Source of the DNA: an uncultured Draconibacterium sp.
GTDB lineage: Bacteria; Bacteroidota; Bacteroidia; Bacteroidales; Prolixibacteraceae
Reading direction: 5' to 3'
Assembly (NCBI RefSeq): GCF_963675065.1
Contig: NZ_OY775905.1
Location: 1,554,756-1,618,755, forward strand
DNA: 64,000 bases
Part shown: positions 56,462 to 64,000 of the stretch, one piece after another
Layout of the letters: every line of letters begins with the position of its first letter
Position numbering within the stretch: the stretch's first letter is position 1
The notes under the pieces: model-generated
What the model saw: only the letters and a program-made list of their open reading frames with translations
The model's database searches: none
What the model was told of the DNA's origin: nothing
Position numbers and translations under genes: made by a program

Positions 56462-56802
56462 AGCATTTTGTTTATGATTCGATCAATTTTACGCGCAAGA
56501 AACAGGTATTCGCTACGAACGTGATCGTACCCAAGGGCATTGGCTTTTCGTGCAATCTGGTTGAGGTTATTGGCCATTCCTGAAAGTTTTCTTATTTCTG
56601 CATTCAGCTCGGGTGTTAAACGTTGAACAACTGTGGTATTCATTATTGACTGCCTGACAAACTCACTTTGCGAAATCCCGGCCTCTTTCGATTTGCCAAT
56701 TAAGGAGAAATATTCAACGGTCGACATTTTTACCGTTACCTTATATTTCATCTTCTCACCATCCAATTTTCGTGGACGTCCGCCTTTGTTAAATTGCACC
56801 AT
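56458..56802 (-). CDS. MobC-like relaxosome protein
   Basis: A 114-residue DNA-binding accessory protein of the relaxosome. An N-terminal ribbon-helix-helix-like part (KYKVTVKMSTVEYFSLIGKSKEAGISQSEFVRQSI) is followed by the MobC segment with ELNAEIRKLSGMANNLNQIAR. It precedes the relaxase gene with a 4-base overlap and has a candidate oriT about 45 bases upstream, the usual order oriT-mobC-mobB. Confidence 0.92.
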   Translation of the reverse strand: MVQFNKGGRPRKLDGEKMKYKVTVKMSTVEYFSLIGKSKEAGISQSEFVRQSIMNTTVVQRLTPELNAEIRKLSGMANNLNQIARKANALGYDHVRSEYLFLARKIDRIINKML

Positions 56803-56844
56803 ATTTTATTACCATTTTTTAGACCAACGGGATGCTAAACATGG

Positions 56845-56884
56845 GTTTTGGTCTGCCCAAAACATAAACTTGCTATCCTACCTC
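56845..56884. other. Candidate origin of transfer (oriT)
   Basis: A perfect 7-base inverted repeat, GTTTTGG (56845-56851) and CCAAAAC (56857-56863), is followed after about 11 bases by GCTATCCTACC (56872-56882). The latter resembles the IncP-type nic region (YATCCTG|Y). The site is just upstream of mobC. Hairpin plus nic-like sequence in this order is the normal layout for MOBP-type origins. Confidence 0.45.
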
Positions 56885-57184
56885 GAAAGGGTCTTTTTAT
56901 GGAAATAAAGTTAGGTAACAGAACAGAGAAAAAAAACAGCAAACAGGCTCAATATCAACCAAATAAAATGAATCTTGCTATTTTTTTAAATAACAATAAT
57001 AAATTCGATTTTGTGCAATAAAATATCATGAAGTCTTCTCAATTTTACGCAATTATTAACACGACAGAAGTGCTGAAAACAGAAGCCTTTTACTCTTTTT
57101 ATCAATTAAATTGTTTAAAACTCCGAATTACATTGTATACATAAAAACATTAAACTTGTTTTCGATTATTGGTTTATCGTGTAG
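56885..57184. other. AT-rich leader region upstream of the first riboswitch
   Basis: About 300 AT-rich bases between the mobile-element remnant and the nrdD leader. No gene or clear repeat was seen; it should hold the promoter of the nrdD operon, but I could not assign a good -33/-7 pair. Confidence 0.4.
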
Positions 57185-57189
57185 CAACA

Positions 57190-57340
57190 CTATCCGGTAT
57201 GAAAAGGGAATCCTGTTAAAATCAGGAGCTGTACCCGCAGCTGTAAGTCCATTAATGTCTGATATTCAATTGCCACTGTCCGTCGGTCAACGGATGGGAA
57301 GGCATTCAGCACAGGACAAGCCAGAAGACCTGCCAAAATC
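57190..57340 (+). ncRNA. Cobalamin riboswitch in the nrdDG leader
   Basis: The conserved cobalamin-riboswitch blocks appear in order: GGGAATCCTG, the stem-loop pair around TGTTAAAATCA, GAGCTGTACCCGCAGCTGTAAG, the GCCACTG core, GGGAAGGC, and the B12 box AGCCAGAAGACCTGCC (57319-57334). It lies about 175 bases upstream of nrdD. Binding of a cobalamin should lower expression of the oxygen-sensitive but B12-independent reductase. An AGACTT/AAGTCT stem downstream (57354-57381 region) may be part of the expression platform. Confidence 0.93.
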
Positions 57341-57513
57341 ATTTTTAATAATTAGACTTTCGGGAGTTGAAGTCTGGTTCGCAAGTAAAATAATTTTCTT
57401 GTTTCATACGATCAGCAGATAATTGTTTTGAATGCGTACCTCTTGGCTTCCGGTTAGATTTTTCAATCATAAAACACGAGCAAAACAGCATATTAAAAAC
57501 AAAAAACAATAGT

Positions 57514-59634
57514 ATGAGTAGTACGCAAATCTCAATCGTAAAAAGAGACGGAAAGCGGGTTCCGTTTTCCATGAATAAAATAAAAAATGCAATCAGGAAA
57601 GCTTTTCTTTCTGTAGGAAGTTTTGCAAGCGACGATGACCTTACCAACATTCTGCACCGGGTAAATATTCAGGAAGATATGAATGTTGAAGAAGTTCAAA
57701 ACCAGGTGGAGCGTTCGTTAATGGCCGAAAACTATTTTGCCGTGGCTAAATCGTATATGCTTTATCGCCAGAAACATTCAGAAGACAGGGAAACCCGTGA
57801 TCGTATTAAATTTCTGATTGAATATTGTGCTGCCGGGAATGCTGCCAGTGGAAGTAAATTTGATGCCAATGCCAATGTCGATAAAAAAAACATTGCCACA
57901 CTTATTGGCGAGCTTCCGAAAGGAAATTTTATCCGCTTAAACCGCCGCTTGCTCACCGACCGCCTTTCAGATATGTTTGGGAAAGAGTTATCGAATAAAT
58001 ACCTTAATTTTTTAAGTCAACATTACATCTATAAAAACGACGAAACCAGCCTGGCTCCCTATTGCGCCAGCATTACCATGTACCCCTGGTTGTTGGATGG
58101 CACCTCGAAAATTGGCGGAAATTCAACTGCACCAACCAACTTAAAATCGTTTTGTGGTGGTTTTATCAACATGGTATTTATCGTTTCAAGTATGTTGAGC
58201 GGTGCTTGTGCAACACCCGAGTTTTTAATGTATATGAACTATTTTGTGGCTAAAGAATATGGCAACGATTACTACAAACGCAGCCACGAAAACGCTGATT
58301 TATCGGCAAGAAAACGCTCGATTGATAAAGTGATTACTGATTGTTTCGAGCAAATTGTTTATTCGCTTAATCAACCAACCGGAGCACGAAATTTCCAGGC
58401 CGTATTCTGGAACATTGCCTATTACGATAAGTATTATTTTGAAAGCCTGTTTGGCGAATTTGTTTTCCCCGACGGAAGTAAACCCGAATGGGATTCGTTA
58501 AACTGGTTACAAAAACGTTTTATGCTTTGGTTTAACCAAGAGCGTACGAAAACCATGCTGACTTTCCCGGTAGAAACAATGGCAATGCTTACAGAAAACG
58601 GCGATACAAAAGATGAAGAATATGGCGAATTCACAGCAAAAATGTATGCCGATGGTCATTCGTTTTTCACCTATTTAAGCGATAATGCCGACAGTTTAAG
58701 TTCATGCTGCCGTTTACGTAACGAAATTCAGGACAATGGTTTTAGTTACACACTGGGAGCAGGTGGCGTTTCAACCGGCTCAAAAAGTGTATTAACAATT
58801 AACCTGAACCGTTGCGTACAACAAGCTAAAAAGGAACGAATTCCTTACATTAATTTCCTTGAAGAAGTGGTTGACCTGGTACACAAAGTACAATTGGGCT
58901 ACAACGAAAATTTAAAAGAACTGCAGGAAAAAGGCATGCTTCCGCTGTTTGATGCCGGTTACATAAACATGGGTCGCCAGTACCTTACCATTGGTGTAAA
59001 CGGCCTGGTTGAAGCCGCAGAATTCCTTGGAATTGAAATAAACGACAATCCTGATTACGCAGCATTTACCAGCGAAGTACTTGGTTTAATTGAAACATAC
59101 AATAAAAAATACCGCACAAAAGACACCTTGTTCAATTGCGAAATGATTCCGGCCGAAAACGTGGGCGTAAAACATGCCAAGTGGGATCGTGAAGATGGTT
59201 ATTTTGTTCCGCGAGATTGTTACAACAGCTATTTCTATGTTGTAGAAGACGAGTCATTGAATGTAATTGATAGATTCAAGGTTCACGGGAAAAAATACAT
59301 CGAACACCTAACCGGGGGCTCTGCATTACATATGAATTTAGAGGAACATTTAAGTGCTGCTCAATATCGCCAGCTAATTCGGGTAGCTGCCAAAGAAGGT
59401 TGCAATTATTTCACCTTTAATATTCCGAATACCATTTGCAATGAATGTGGCCATATCGACAAGCGGTATCTAAAAGAATGCCCAAATTGTAAGACTGAAA
59501 ATATCGACTATTTAACCCGTATTATTGGTTACATGAAAAGAGTGAGCAGCTTCTCTGATGCACGCCAGAAAGAAGCTGCAAAACGCTATTACGCTCAAAA
59601 AAATAAGGAAGAAAAAGTGGAAGAATATGCTTAA
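57514..59634 (+). CDS. nrdD: Anaerobic (class III) ribonucleoside-triphosphate reductase
   Basis: A 706-residue glycyl-radical enzyme that makes deoxynucleotides without oxygen. An ATP-cone (about 5-95, VKRDGKRVPFSMNKIKNAI) precedes the catalytic barrel. The C-terminus has a zinc site C642, C645, C656, C659 (CNECG, CPNC) and the glycyl radical loop RIIGY with G672. It is the first gene of a riboswitch-controlled operon with nrdG (8-base overlap), cobO and a PAS gene. The riboswitch suggests that the cell also owns a B12-dependent reductase (class II) used when cobalamin is available; that gene is not in the window. Confidence 0.97.
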   Translation: MSSTQISIVKRDGKRVPFSMNKIKNAIRKAFLSVGSFASDDDLTNILHRVNIQEDMNVEEVQNQVERSLMAENYFAVAKSYMLYRQKHSEDRETRDRIKFLIEYCAAGNAASGSKFDANANVDKKNIATLIGELPKGNFIRLNRRLLTDRLSDMFGKELSNKYLNFLSQHYIYKNDETSLAPYCASITMYPWLLDGTSKIGGNSTAPTNLKSFCGGFINMVFIVSSMLSGACATPEFLMYMNYFVAKEYGNDYYKRSHENADLSARKRSIDKVITDCFEQIVYSLNQPTGARNFQAVFWNIAYYDKYYFESLFGEFVFPDGSKPEWDSLNWLQKRFMLWFNQERTKTMLTFPVETMAMLTENGDTKDEEYGEFTAKMYADGHSFFTYLSDNADSLSSCCRLRNEIQDNGFSYTLGAGGVSTGSKSVLTINLNRCVQQAKKERIPYINFLEEVVDLVHKVQLGYNENLKELQEKGMLPLFDAGYINMGRQYLTIGVNGLVEAAEFLGIEINDNPDYAAFTSEVLGLIETYNKKYRTKDTLFNCEMIPAENVGVKHAKWDREDGYFVPRDCYNSYFYVVEDESLNVIDRFKVHGKKYIEHLTGGSALHMNLEEHLSAAQYRQLIRVAAKEGCNYFTFNIPNTICNECGHIDKRYLKECPNCKTENIDYLTRIIGYMKRVSSFSDARQKEAAKRYYAQKNKEEKVEEYA

Positions 59635-60088
59635 ATATTACAACTACGATATCGTTTTTCAGGAAATTCCGAACGAAGTTACACTGGCAGTAAATATTAC
59701 CAATTGCCCGAATCGGTGTAAAGGCTGCCACAGTCCGCATTTGCAGAAAGATATTGGCGAAGAACTGAACGAAGTGCAAATCGTTTCCTTGATGAAAAAA
59801 TACGCCTCATCCATCACCTGTTTTTGTTTTATGGGCGGAGATGGCGATCCTCAAAGAGTAGCAGAATTGGCTAATTTTATACGCCTTCATTACCCGGAAA
59901 CTAAAACTGCGTGGTACTCGGGTTGTGCCAGATTACCCGAAGCTTTTGACAGCACTAACTTTCAATACATAAAACTGGGCGGATACGTAGAAAATTTAGG
60001 TAACTTAAAAAGCGATACAACTAACCAGCATTTATTCGAAATTCAGCAAGATGGTTTTATGAAAGATGTGAGTTATTTATTTCATTAA
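59627..60088 (+). CDS. nrdG: Anaerobic ribonucleotide reductase activating protein (radical SAM)
   Basis: A 153-residue radical-SAM activase that installs the glycyl radical on NrdD. The cluster motif is Cx3Cx2C at C27, C31, C34 (NCPNRCKGC), and MGGDGDP is the SAM-contact GGE-like motif. The start at 59627 is chosen because it gives the normal NrdG N-terminus (MLKYYNYDIVFQEIP) and the usual 8-base overlap with nrdD; the same frame is open further upstream within nrdD. Confidence 0.96.
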   Translation: MLKYYNYDIVFQEIPNEVTLAVNITNCPNRCKGCHSPHLQKDIGEELNEVQIVSLMKKYASSITCFCFMGGDGDPQRVAELANFIRLHYPETKTAWYSGCARLPEAFDSTNFQYIKLGGYVENLGNLKSDTTNQHLFEIQQDGFMKDVSYLFH

Positions 60089-60099
60089 AAAACAAACAA

Positions 60100-60615
60100 A
60101 TGAAAGGCTATACACAAGTTTACACCGGCAACGGAAAAGGCAAAACAACGGGTGCTTTTGGCCTGGCATTAAGAGCAGTTGGTGCCGATAAAAAAGTATT
60201 CTTTGCCCAGTTTGTAAAAGGAAAAACCTATGCTGAAATTGAAGCTGTGAACAAGTTTCTGCCCGATATAACCATCAAACAATATGGCTTGGGGTGTTTT
60301 ATCGTGAAAAATCCAACACAGAAAGATATTGACGCGGCACAAAAAGGATTGGCAGAGGTTACTAAAATAATTCAATCGGGGCAATACGATGTGGTAATTC
60401 TCGACGAAGCCAACATCGCTTTGTATTACAAGCTTTTTCCGGTGGAATCACTATTGGAAACCATCAGGAAAAAACCGGAAAATACCGAGCTGATTATTAC
60501 CGGTAGATATGCCCCGCAGGAAATTATTGATATTGCCGACCTGGTAACCGAAATGAAGGAAATAAAACATTACTACCAAAACGGAGTTAATGCTCGAAAA
60601 GGAATTGAATTTTAA
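60100..60615 (+). CDS. cobO: Corrinoid (cob(I)alamin) adenosyltransferase
   Basis: A 171-residue CobO/BtuR-type enzyme that makes adenosylcobalamin from cob(I)alamin and ATP. The P-loop GNGKGKTT (residues 10-17) is at the N-terminus and VVILDEANIAL matches the family Walker B-like strand. It lies 11 bases after nrdG, in an operon shut down by a cobalamin riboswitch. Making the cofactor only when it is scarce gives a simple feedback loop. The combination with a B12-independent reductase in one transcript is unusual but fits one shared signal. Confidence 0.95.
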   Translation: MKGYTQVYTGNGKGKTTGAFGLALRAVGADKKVFFAQFVKGKTYAEIEAVNKFLPDITIKQYGLGCFIVKNPTQKDIDAAQKGLAEVTKIIQSGQYDVVILDEANIALYYKLFPVESLLETIRKKPENTELIITGRYAPQEIIDIADLVTEMKEIKHYYQNGVNARKGIEF

Positions 60616-60625
60616 CAACTAAGAA

Positions 60626-61195
60626 ATGAAAAAGAACCTTGGAGACATGATGTGCCTCGATATCTACCTGTCGAGTCTTTCGAAGGCTGAGTTAGAAAAA
60701 GTAAAAAAAGATATAAAACCATCAAAAAGGCTTGTGCCTCCTCTTATGTGCTGGGAATTTTATTATCCCAAATACCAACAAAATTTAAAGGAAGCCGAAA
60801 GAGAAACAGAACTTAAAACACTTCATAAATATTCTGGTAAGTTTAACTGGAAAACAGATCTAAAAAAGGTATTAAAAACTTATCCATACAAAGCATTAAT
60901 ATTAACCAACGAAACCAAAAGAATTTTATGGGTTAACGATGGTTTTTCAGAGATGACGGGATATCCGAAATCATATGCCATAAACCGGAGTCCCGTATTT
61001 TTGCAAGGCGAAAATACTTCGGAAGCAGTAAAACTCAGAATAAGCGAAAAAATTGAACGAAACAAACCTTTCAAAGAAGTGGTAGTTAATTACCGAAAAA
61101 ACGGTGAAATGTATAATTGCGAAATTCAAATCTTTCCGCTTACAGGCAGTAATAATTCAATACATTTTTTAGCATTGGAAAGAGAGGTTGCATAG
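60626..61195 (+). CDS. PAS-domain protein, LOV-like but lacking the photoactive cysteine
   Basis: A 189-residue protein with one PAS domain (about 88-185) and an N-terminal helical part with CxxxxxYYPKYQ. The domain is LOV-like: NDGFSEMTGYP, FLQG (125-128) and NYRKNGEMYN match the LOV pattern. The segment that in LOV photoreceptors reads G-x-N-C-R-F-L-Q-G reads N120-R-S-P123-V-F-L-Q-G here, so the flavin-adduct cysteine is proline. No output domain is visible. It starts 10 bases after cobO, so it is probably under the cobalamin riboswitch. Ligand and partner are unknown; flavin may still bind. Confidence 0.85.
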   Translation: MKKNLGDMMCLDIYLSSLSKAELEKVKKDIKPSKRLVPPLMCWEFYYPKYQQNLKEAERETELKTLHKYSGKFNWKTDLKKVLKTYPYKALILTNETKRILWVNDGFSEMTGYPKSYAINRSPVFLQGENTSEAVKLRISEKIERNKPFKEVVVNYRKNGEMYNCEIQIFPLTGSNNSIHFLALEREVA

Positions 61196-61282
61196 TCCGA
61201 AATAAAAAATTAAGTAAACATTAAAAGCGAATGAATCACAAATTATTTTCAATTTGGAAGTACCATTTCTAACTTTTCACAT

Positions 61283-61290
61283 TACATTTG
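61283..61290 (+). promoter_or_regulatory. Candidate -7 element of the metE leader
   Basis: TACATTTG matches TAnnTTTG and lies about 29 bases before the riboswitch start. A TTTG at 61253-61256 is 26 bases upstream, longer than the usual spacing of about 20. Confidence 0.45.
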
Positions 61291-61318
61291 TCCACACGTT
61301 CATCAATTATTATTGAAA

Positions 61319-61478
61319 TAAGATACCCGGTAAAACGGGTTTAATAGGGAATCACGTGAAAATCGTGAGCTGTCGCGCAACTGTAAAGTCCATTTCAGTT
61401 TTTGCAACTTAATGCCACTGTGCCGAATCTTCGGAGCGGGAAGGCGTTGTAAAACGGACAAGCCAGGAGACCTGTCTT
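61319..61478 (+). ncRNA. Cobalamin riboswitch in the metE leader
   Basis: Conserved blocks in order: AGATACCCGG with its pairing ACCGGT-like P1/P2 part, TTAATAGGGAATCACGTG, GAGCTGTCGCGCAACTGTAA, the GCCACTG core, CGGGAAGGCG and the B12 box AGCCAGGAGACCTGTC (61460-61475). It ends about 135 bases before the metE start. Cobalamin binding should repress the B12-independent methionine synthase, so that MetH is used when B12 is present; this arrangement is well known. Confidence 0.95.
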
Positions 61479-61613
61479 TTTTTATGAACGGCAATTGCTT
61501 TCGCGGTATAAGGCATAGTCGAGGAACGAATCGAAACCCCTTCATTTTCGTCCCCATACTATTTTACTAATCGCGTAAGTATTCAGGTTTAATTATAAAT
61601 TTAAAAATGCTGT

Positions 61614-63757
61614 ATGCTTACACAAAATTTAGGTTTTCCCCGTATAGGTGCACAACGCGAACTGAAACGGGCTTGCGAGAAATTCTGGAAAGGTATTTCA
61701 ACACTGGAAGAATTACAGGAAACAGGGCGACAGGAACGCCTTAAAAACTGGAAATTTCAACAAGATTCAGGAATTGACATTATCCCATCAAACGACTTCT
61801 CGTTTTACGACCAGGTAGCCGACCATATTTTTATGTTTGGTGCAATTCCTTCACGTTTTAACAAACTGTCCTCAAAGCTAAAAAACATTGATCTGTACTT
61901 TGCTATGTGCCGTGGATACCAAAAAGATGGATTTGATGTTACTCCGCTTGAAATGACAAAGTGGTTCGACACCAATTACCACTACCTGGTGCCGGAGTTT
62001 GAAAAAAACCAACAATTTAAACTTAACAGCAACAAGGTAATTGATGAGTTTAATGAAGCTCTGAAAGCCGGAATTAAAACAAAGCCGGTTTTGCTTGGGC
62101 CATTTTCTTTTCTGAAACTTGGTAAAGAAAAATCGACCGACTTTAATCGTTTGGATTTGATACATGCCCTTTTACCGGTTTATATCGAACTTATCGGCCA
62201 AATGGAAAATACCGGTATCGATTGCATCCAAATTGATGAGCCTTGCCTGTCAGGAGATTTAAGCCACCCCGAACAACAACTCTTCCGTGCTGTATTAACC
62301 GAACTTTTTGGTTCTTTCCCTTCGATAAAATTTATACTTACCAGCTATTTTGATGGGATTGAAAAACAAATTGAATGGGTAAAATGTTTGCCACTTGAAG
62401 TTTTGCATCTTGATTTGGTACGTGCACCTAAACAGTTGGATTTGTTCCTCGAAAAAATACCAAAATTTTTAACCCTTTCGCTTGGATTGGTTGATGGCAG
62501 AAACATTTGGGCCAACAACCTGCAAGAGTCGCTGGAGATAATACAAAAAACTGCTGAAAAAATTGGCACCGACCGGATTATTCTGGCTCCTTCGTGTTCA
62601 TTATTGCACGTTCCGTATAATCTTGAAAACGAAAACGACGAAACCAATCTCCCTCTTTTTGTCAAAAAGAAAATGGCTTTTGCTTTTCAGAAAATAAACG
62701 AGCTTGTATTACTGAAAGAACTGGCTTCAGACAAGCCTTCAGAACAAGTTCAAAAGAAGCTAAAAAACAACACCCTGGTGTTTAAAAACTGGTCTGAGAA
62801 TCCGGCAATAAACAATTCTAAAGTGCGAGAGCAAGTTTCTGAAGTTCAGAATAAATGGAGTGAAATAGACCGAAAATCAGACTTTAATGAAAGAATTCGC
62901 AAACAACAGAAAAAACTAAATCTGCCTCCTTTTCCAACCACAATGATAGGCTCGTTGCCGCAAACTACCGAGGTTCGGAAAATGCGCCGCAATTTTATAA
63001 ACGGAGACGTTTCGAAAAAGAAATACAATGAGTTTATCGAAGCAGCTATAAAAAATGCCGTTAATTGGCAGGAAGAAGTTGGGATTGATGTGCTTGTACA
63101 TGGCGAATTTGAGCGAAACGACATGGTTGAATTTTTTGGTGAGCAACTGGAAGGTTTCGCCCGGACTCAAAACGGCTGGGTACAGAGTTACGGTTCGCGT
63201 GGAGTAAAACCACCCATCATTTTCGGCGATGTTTTTCGCAAAACACCAATGACCGTCGATATCTCGAAGTTGGCACAATCGTTTACCGCAAAACCGATGA
63301 AAGGAATGCTCACCGGTCCGGTTACTATTCTTCAGTGGTCGTTTGTGCGCAACGATCAATCACGAAAAAACACCACCATACAACTGGGGCTGGTCATTCG
63401 CGACGAAGTACTTAACCTCGAAAAAGCAGGATTGCCAATCATTCAAATTGATGAACCAGCTTTGCGCGAAGGCCTGCCAATAAAAAAAGAAAACCAAACC
63501 GACTATTTAAACTGGGCCGTAAAATGCTTTAAACTTTGTAGCTGGGGCGTAAAAGACGAAACACAAATTCACACCCACATGTGTTATGCCGAGTTTAACG
63601 ATATCATTCAGTCCCTCGAAATATTTGCCGGCAAAAAACATTTGGGTAAATCCTGATTGCGGATTAAAGACCAGAGACTGGAAGGAAACAAAAAAAAACA
63701 ATCAAAAATATGATTCATGCAGCAATTCGTATGAGGGAAGCGATTAGCCCTCAATAG
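61614..63757 (+). pseudogene. metE: B12-independent methionine synthase, disrupted C-terminus
   Basis: Cobalamin-independent methionine synthase. The N-terminal and most of the C-terminal barrel are intact (NLGFPRIGAQRELKRACE, FPTTMIGSLPQT, IQIDEPALREGLP, HTHMCYAEFND), but the open frame ends at 63656 after 680 residues instead of about 755. About 65 residues after FNDII are missing, including the zinc ligand Glu of the IETSRS region. The zinc-binding NPDCGLKT motif is out of frame: it reappears by ignoring one A in the A6 run at 63633-63638, and the native tail (KNMIHAAIRMREA, stop at 63755-63757) by ignoring one A in the A9 run near 63690. The encoded protein cannot be active as it stands. 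Whether the damage is real or a sequence error near a contig end is open. Confidence 0.85.
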
Positions 63758-63775
63758 AATTGCTGTCGGTTGCTC

Positions 63776-63808
63776 AGGAGGAAATCACAAGTGGTTTCCT
63801 CCTTTTTA
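63776..63808 (+). terminator. Terminator after metE
   Basis: AGGAGGAAA(TC) and (G)TTTCCTCCT form a hairpin with an ACAAG-type loop, followed by five T. It lies 19 bases after the reconstructed native metE stop, which supports that reconstruction. A longer mirrored pair, CAGCAATTC/GAATTGCTG, overlaps the metE end just upstream. Confidence 0.8.
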
Positions 63809-63830
63809 TGCAAACAAAAATCACTAACAT

Positions 63831-64000
63831 ATGGAATTATTAAAATTATTTTCCCCACACGGGAACTGCTTCAACACTAATTTTTTTTAACGCCTCACGG
63901 GCATTGCCGGGGTTTTTGCTGGGAAAGATCCGCTTTTTCAATATTAAACTAGGTATTGCCGGGGTACTTTTTGCCGGACTTTTGGTCGGGCACCTGGGTG
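63831..64000 (+). pseudogene. AspT/YidE/YbjL-type transporter gene start, frameshifted and cut by window end
   Basis: Beginning of a membrane transporter of the aspartate:alanine-exchanger-like family. The ATG at 63831 gives MELLKLFSPHG, then the frame breaks. Removing single bases at 63864-65 (AA), in the T8 run 63881-88, at 63893-94 (CC) and in the T5 run 63913-17 restores a continuous family-like N-terminus with LTGIAGVLLGKIRFF and IAGVLFAGLLVGHLG. All corrections are removals of one base. As written the gene is broken after 19 codons; the damage pattern matches that in metE. Confidence 0.55.

Noticed and set aside
57514..59634. Intein or insertion in nrdD
   Set aside because: The 706-residue length and continuous motifs are normal for class III reductases with an ATP-cone.
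1..64000. CRISPR array or phage-defence island
   Set aside because: No regularly spaced repeats and no cas or known defence gene set were found; the AAA/DUF4143 gene alone does not justify a defence claim.

Overview
The window looks like a chromosomal segment of a glycan-degrading, anaerobic or facultative member of the Bacteroidota, probably the Marinilabiliales/Prolixibacteraceae side of the phylum. This is inferred from three SusC/SusD pairs, two hybrid two-component systems (HTCS), a sigma/FecR pair, promoters of the TTTG / TAnnTTTG type, a class III ribonucleotide reductase and roughly 40% GC. No rRNA, complete tRNA or CRISPR array was seen.

Layout. (1) 1-6350: a MacAB-TolC-like export operon (ATPase cut by the window start, membrane-fusion adaptor, TolC) on the minus strand, facing a sigma-54-type response regulator and its histidine kinase; then a DoxX-like membrane protein. 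(2) 6900-18200, minus strand: an ECF sigma factor, FecR anti-sigma and STN-bearing SusC with SusD, followed by a Tat-exported cysteine-rich protein, a GH27 enzyme (probably beta-L-arabinopyranosidase) and a GH127/GH146 beta-L-arabinofuranosidase. (3) 18300-39700, plus strand: a canonical arabinan utilization locus with HTCS sensor, surface glycan-binding lipoprotein, SusC, SusD, three GH43 enzymes, two GH51 arabinofuranosidases, then a separate GH43 beta-xylosidase/arabinofuranosidase and an esterase. Parts 2 and 3 are divergent and together cover endo-cleavage, import and removal of alpha-furanosyl, beta-furanosyl and pyranosyl arabinose. (4) 40000-53600: a fructan locus: MFS sugar porter, PfkB fructokinase, SusC, SusD, a GH32-like protein with a destroyed active site and a GH32 fructanase in one minus-strand operon, divergent from a BT1754-like HTCS with a periplasmic sugar-binding sensor. 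(5) 53600-56900: a remnant of a mobilizable element: a tRNA 3'-end-like sequence, an AAA ATPase with tandem operator-like repeats, a relaxase, MobC and a candidate oriT, but no integrase. (6) 57200-64000: two cobalamin riboswitches, one in front of nrdD-nrdG-cobO and a LOV-like PAS gene, the other in front of metE. Both lead genes are B12-independent isozymes.

The last 400 bases need caution. metE lacks about 65 codons and two zinc ligands. metE and the following AspT/YidE-like transporter gene also carry at least six apparent +1 insertions, most of them in homopolymer runs. This is either decay or sequence error near a contig end.

Most interesting points: the GH32-like pseudoenzyme, the Ile substitution in GH27, the LOV-like protein lacking its photoactive cysteine inside a B12-riboswitch operon, the duplicated-domain glycan-binding protein, and the operator-like repeats in front of the fructan operon.
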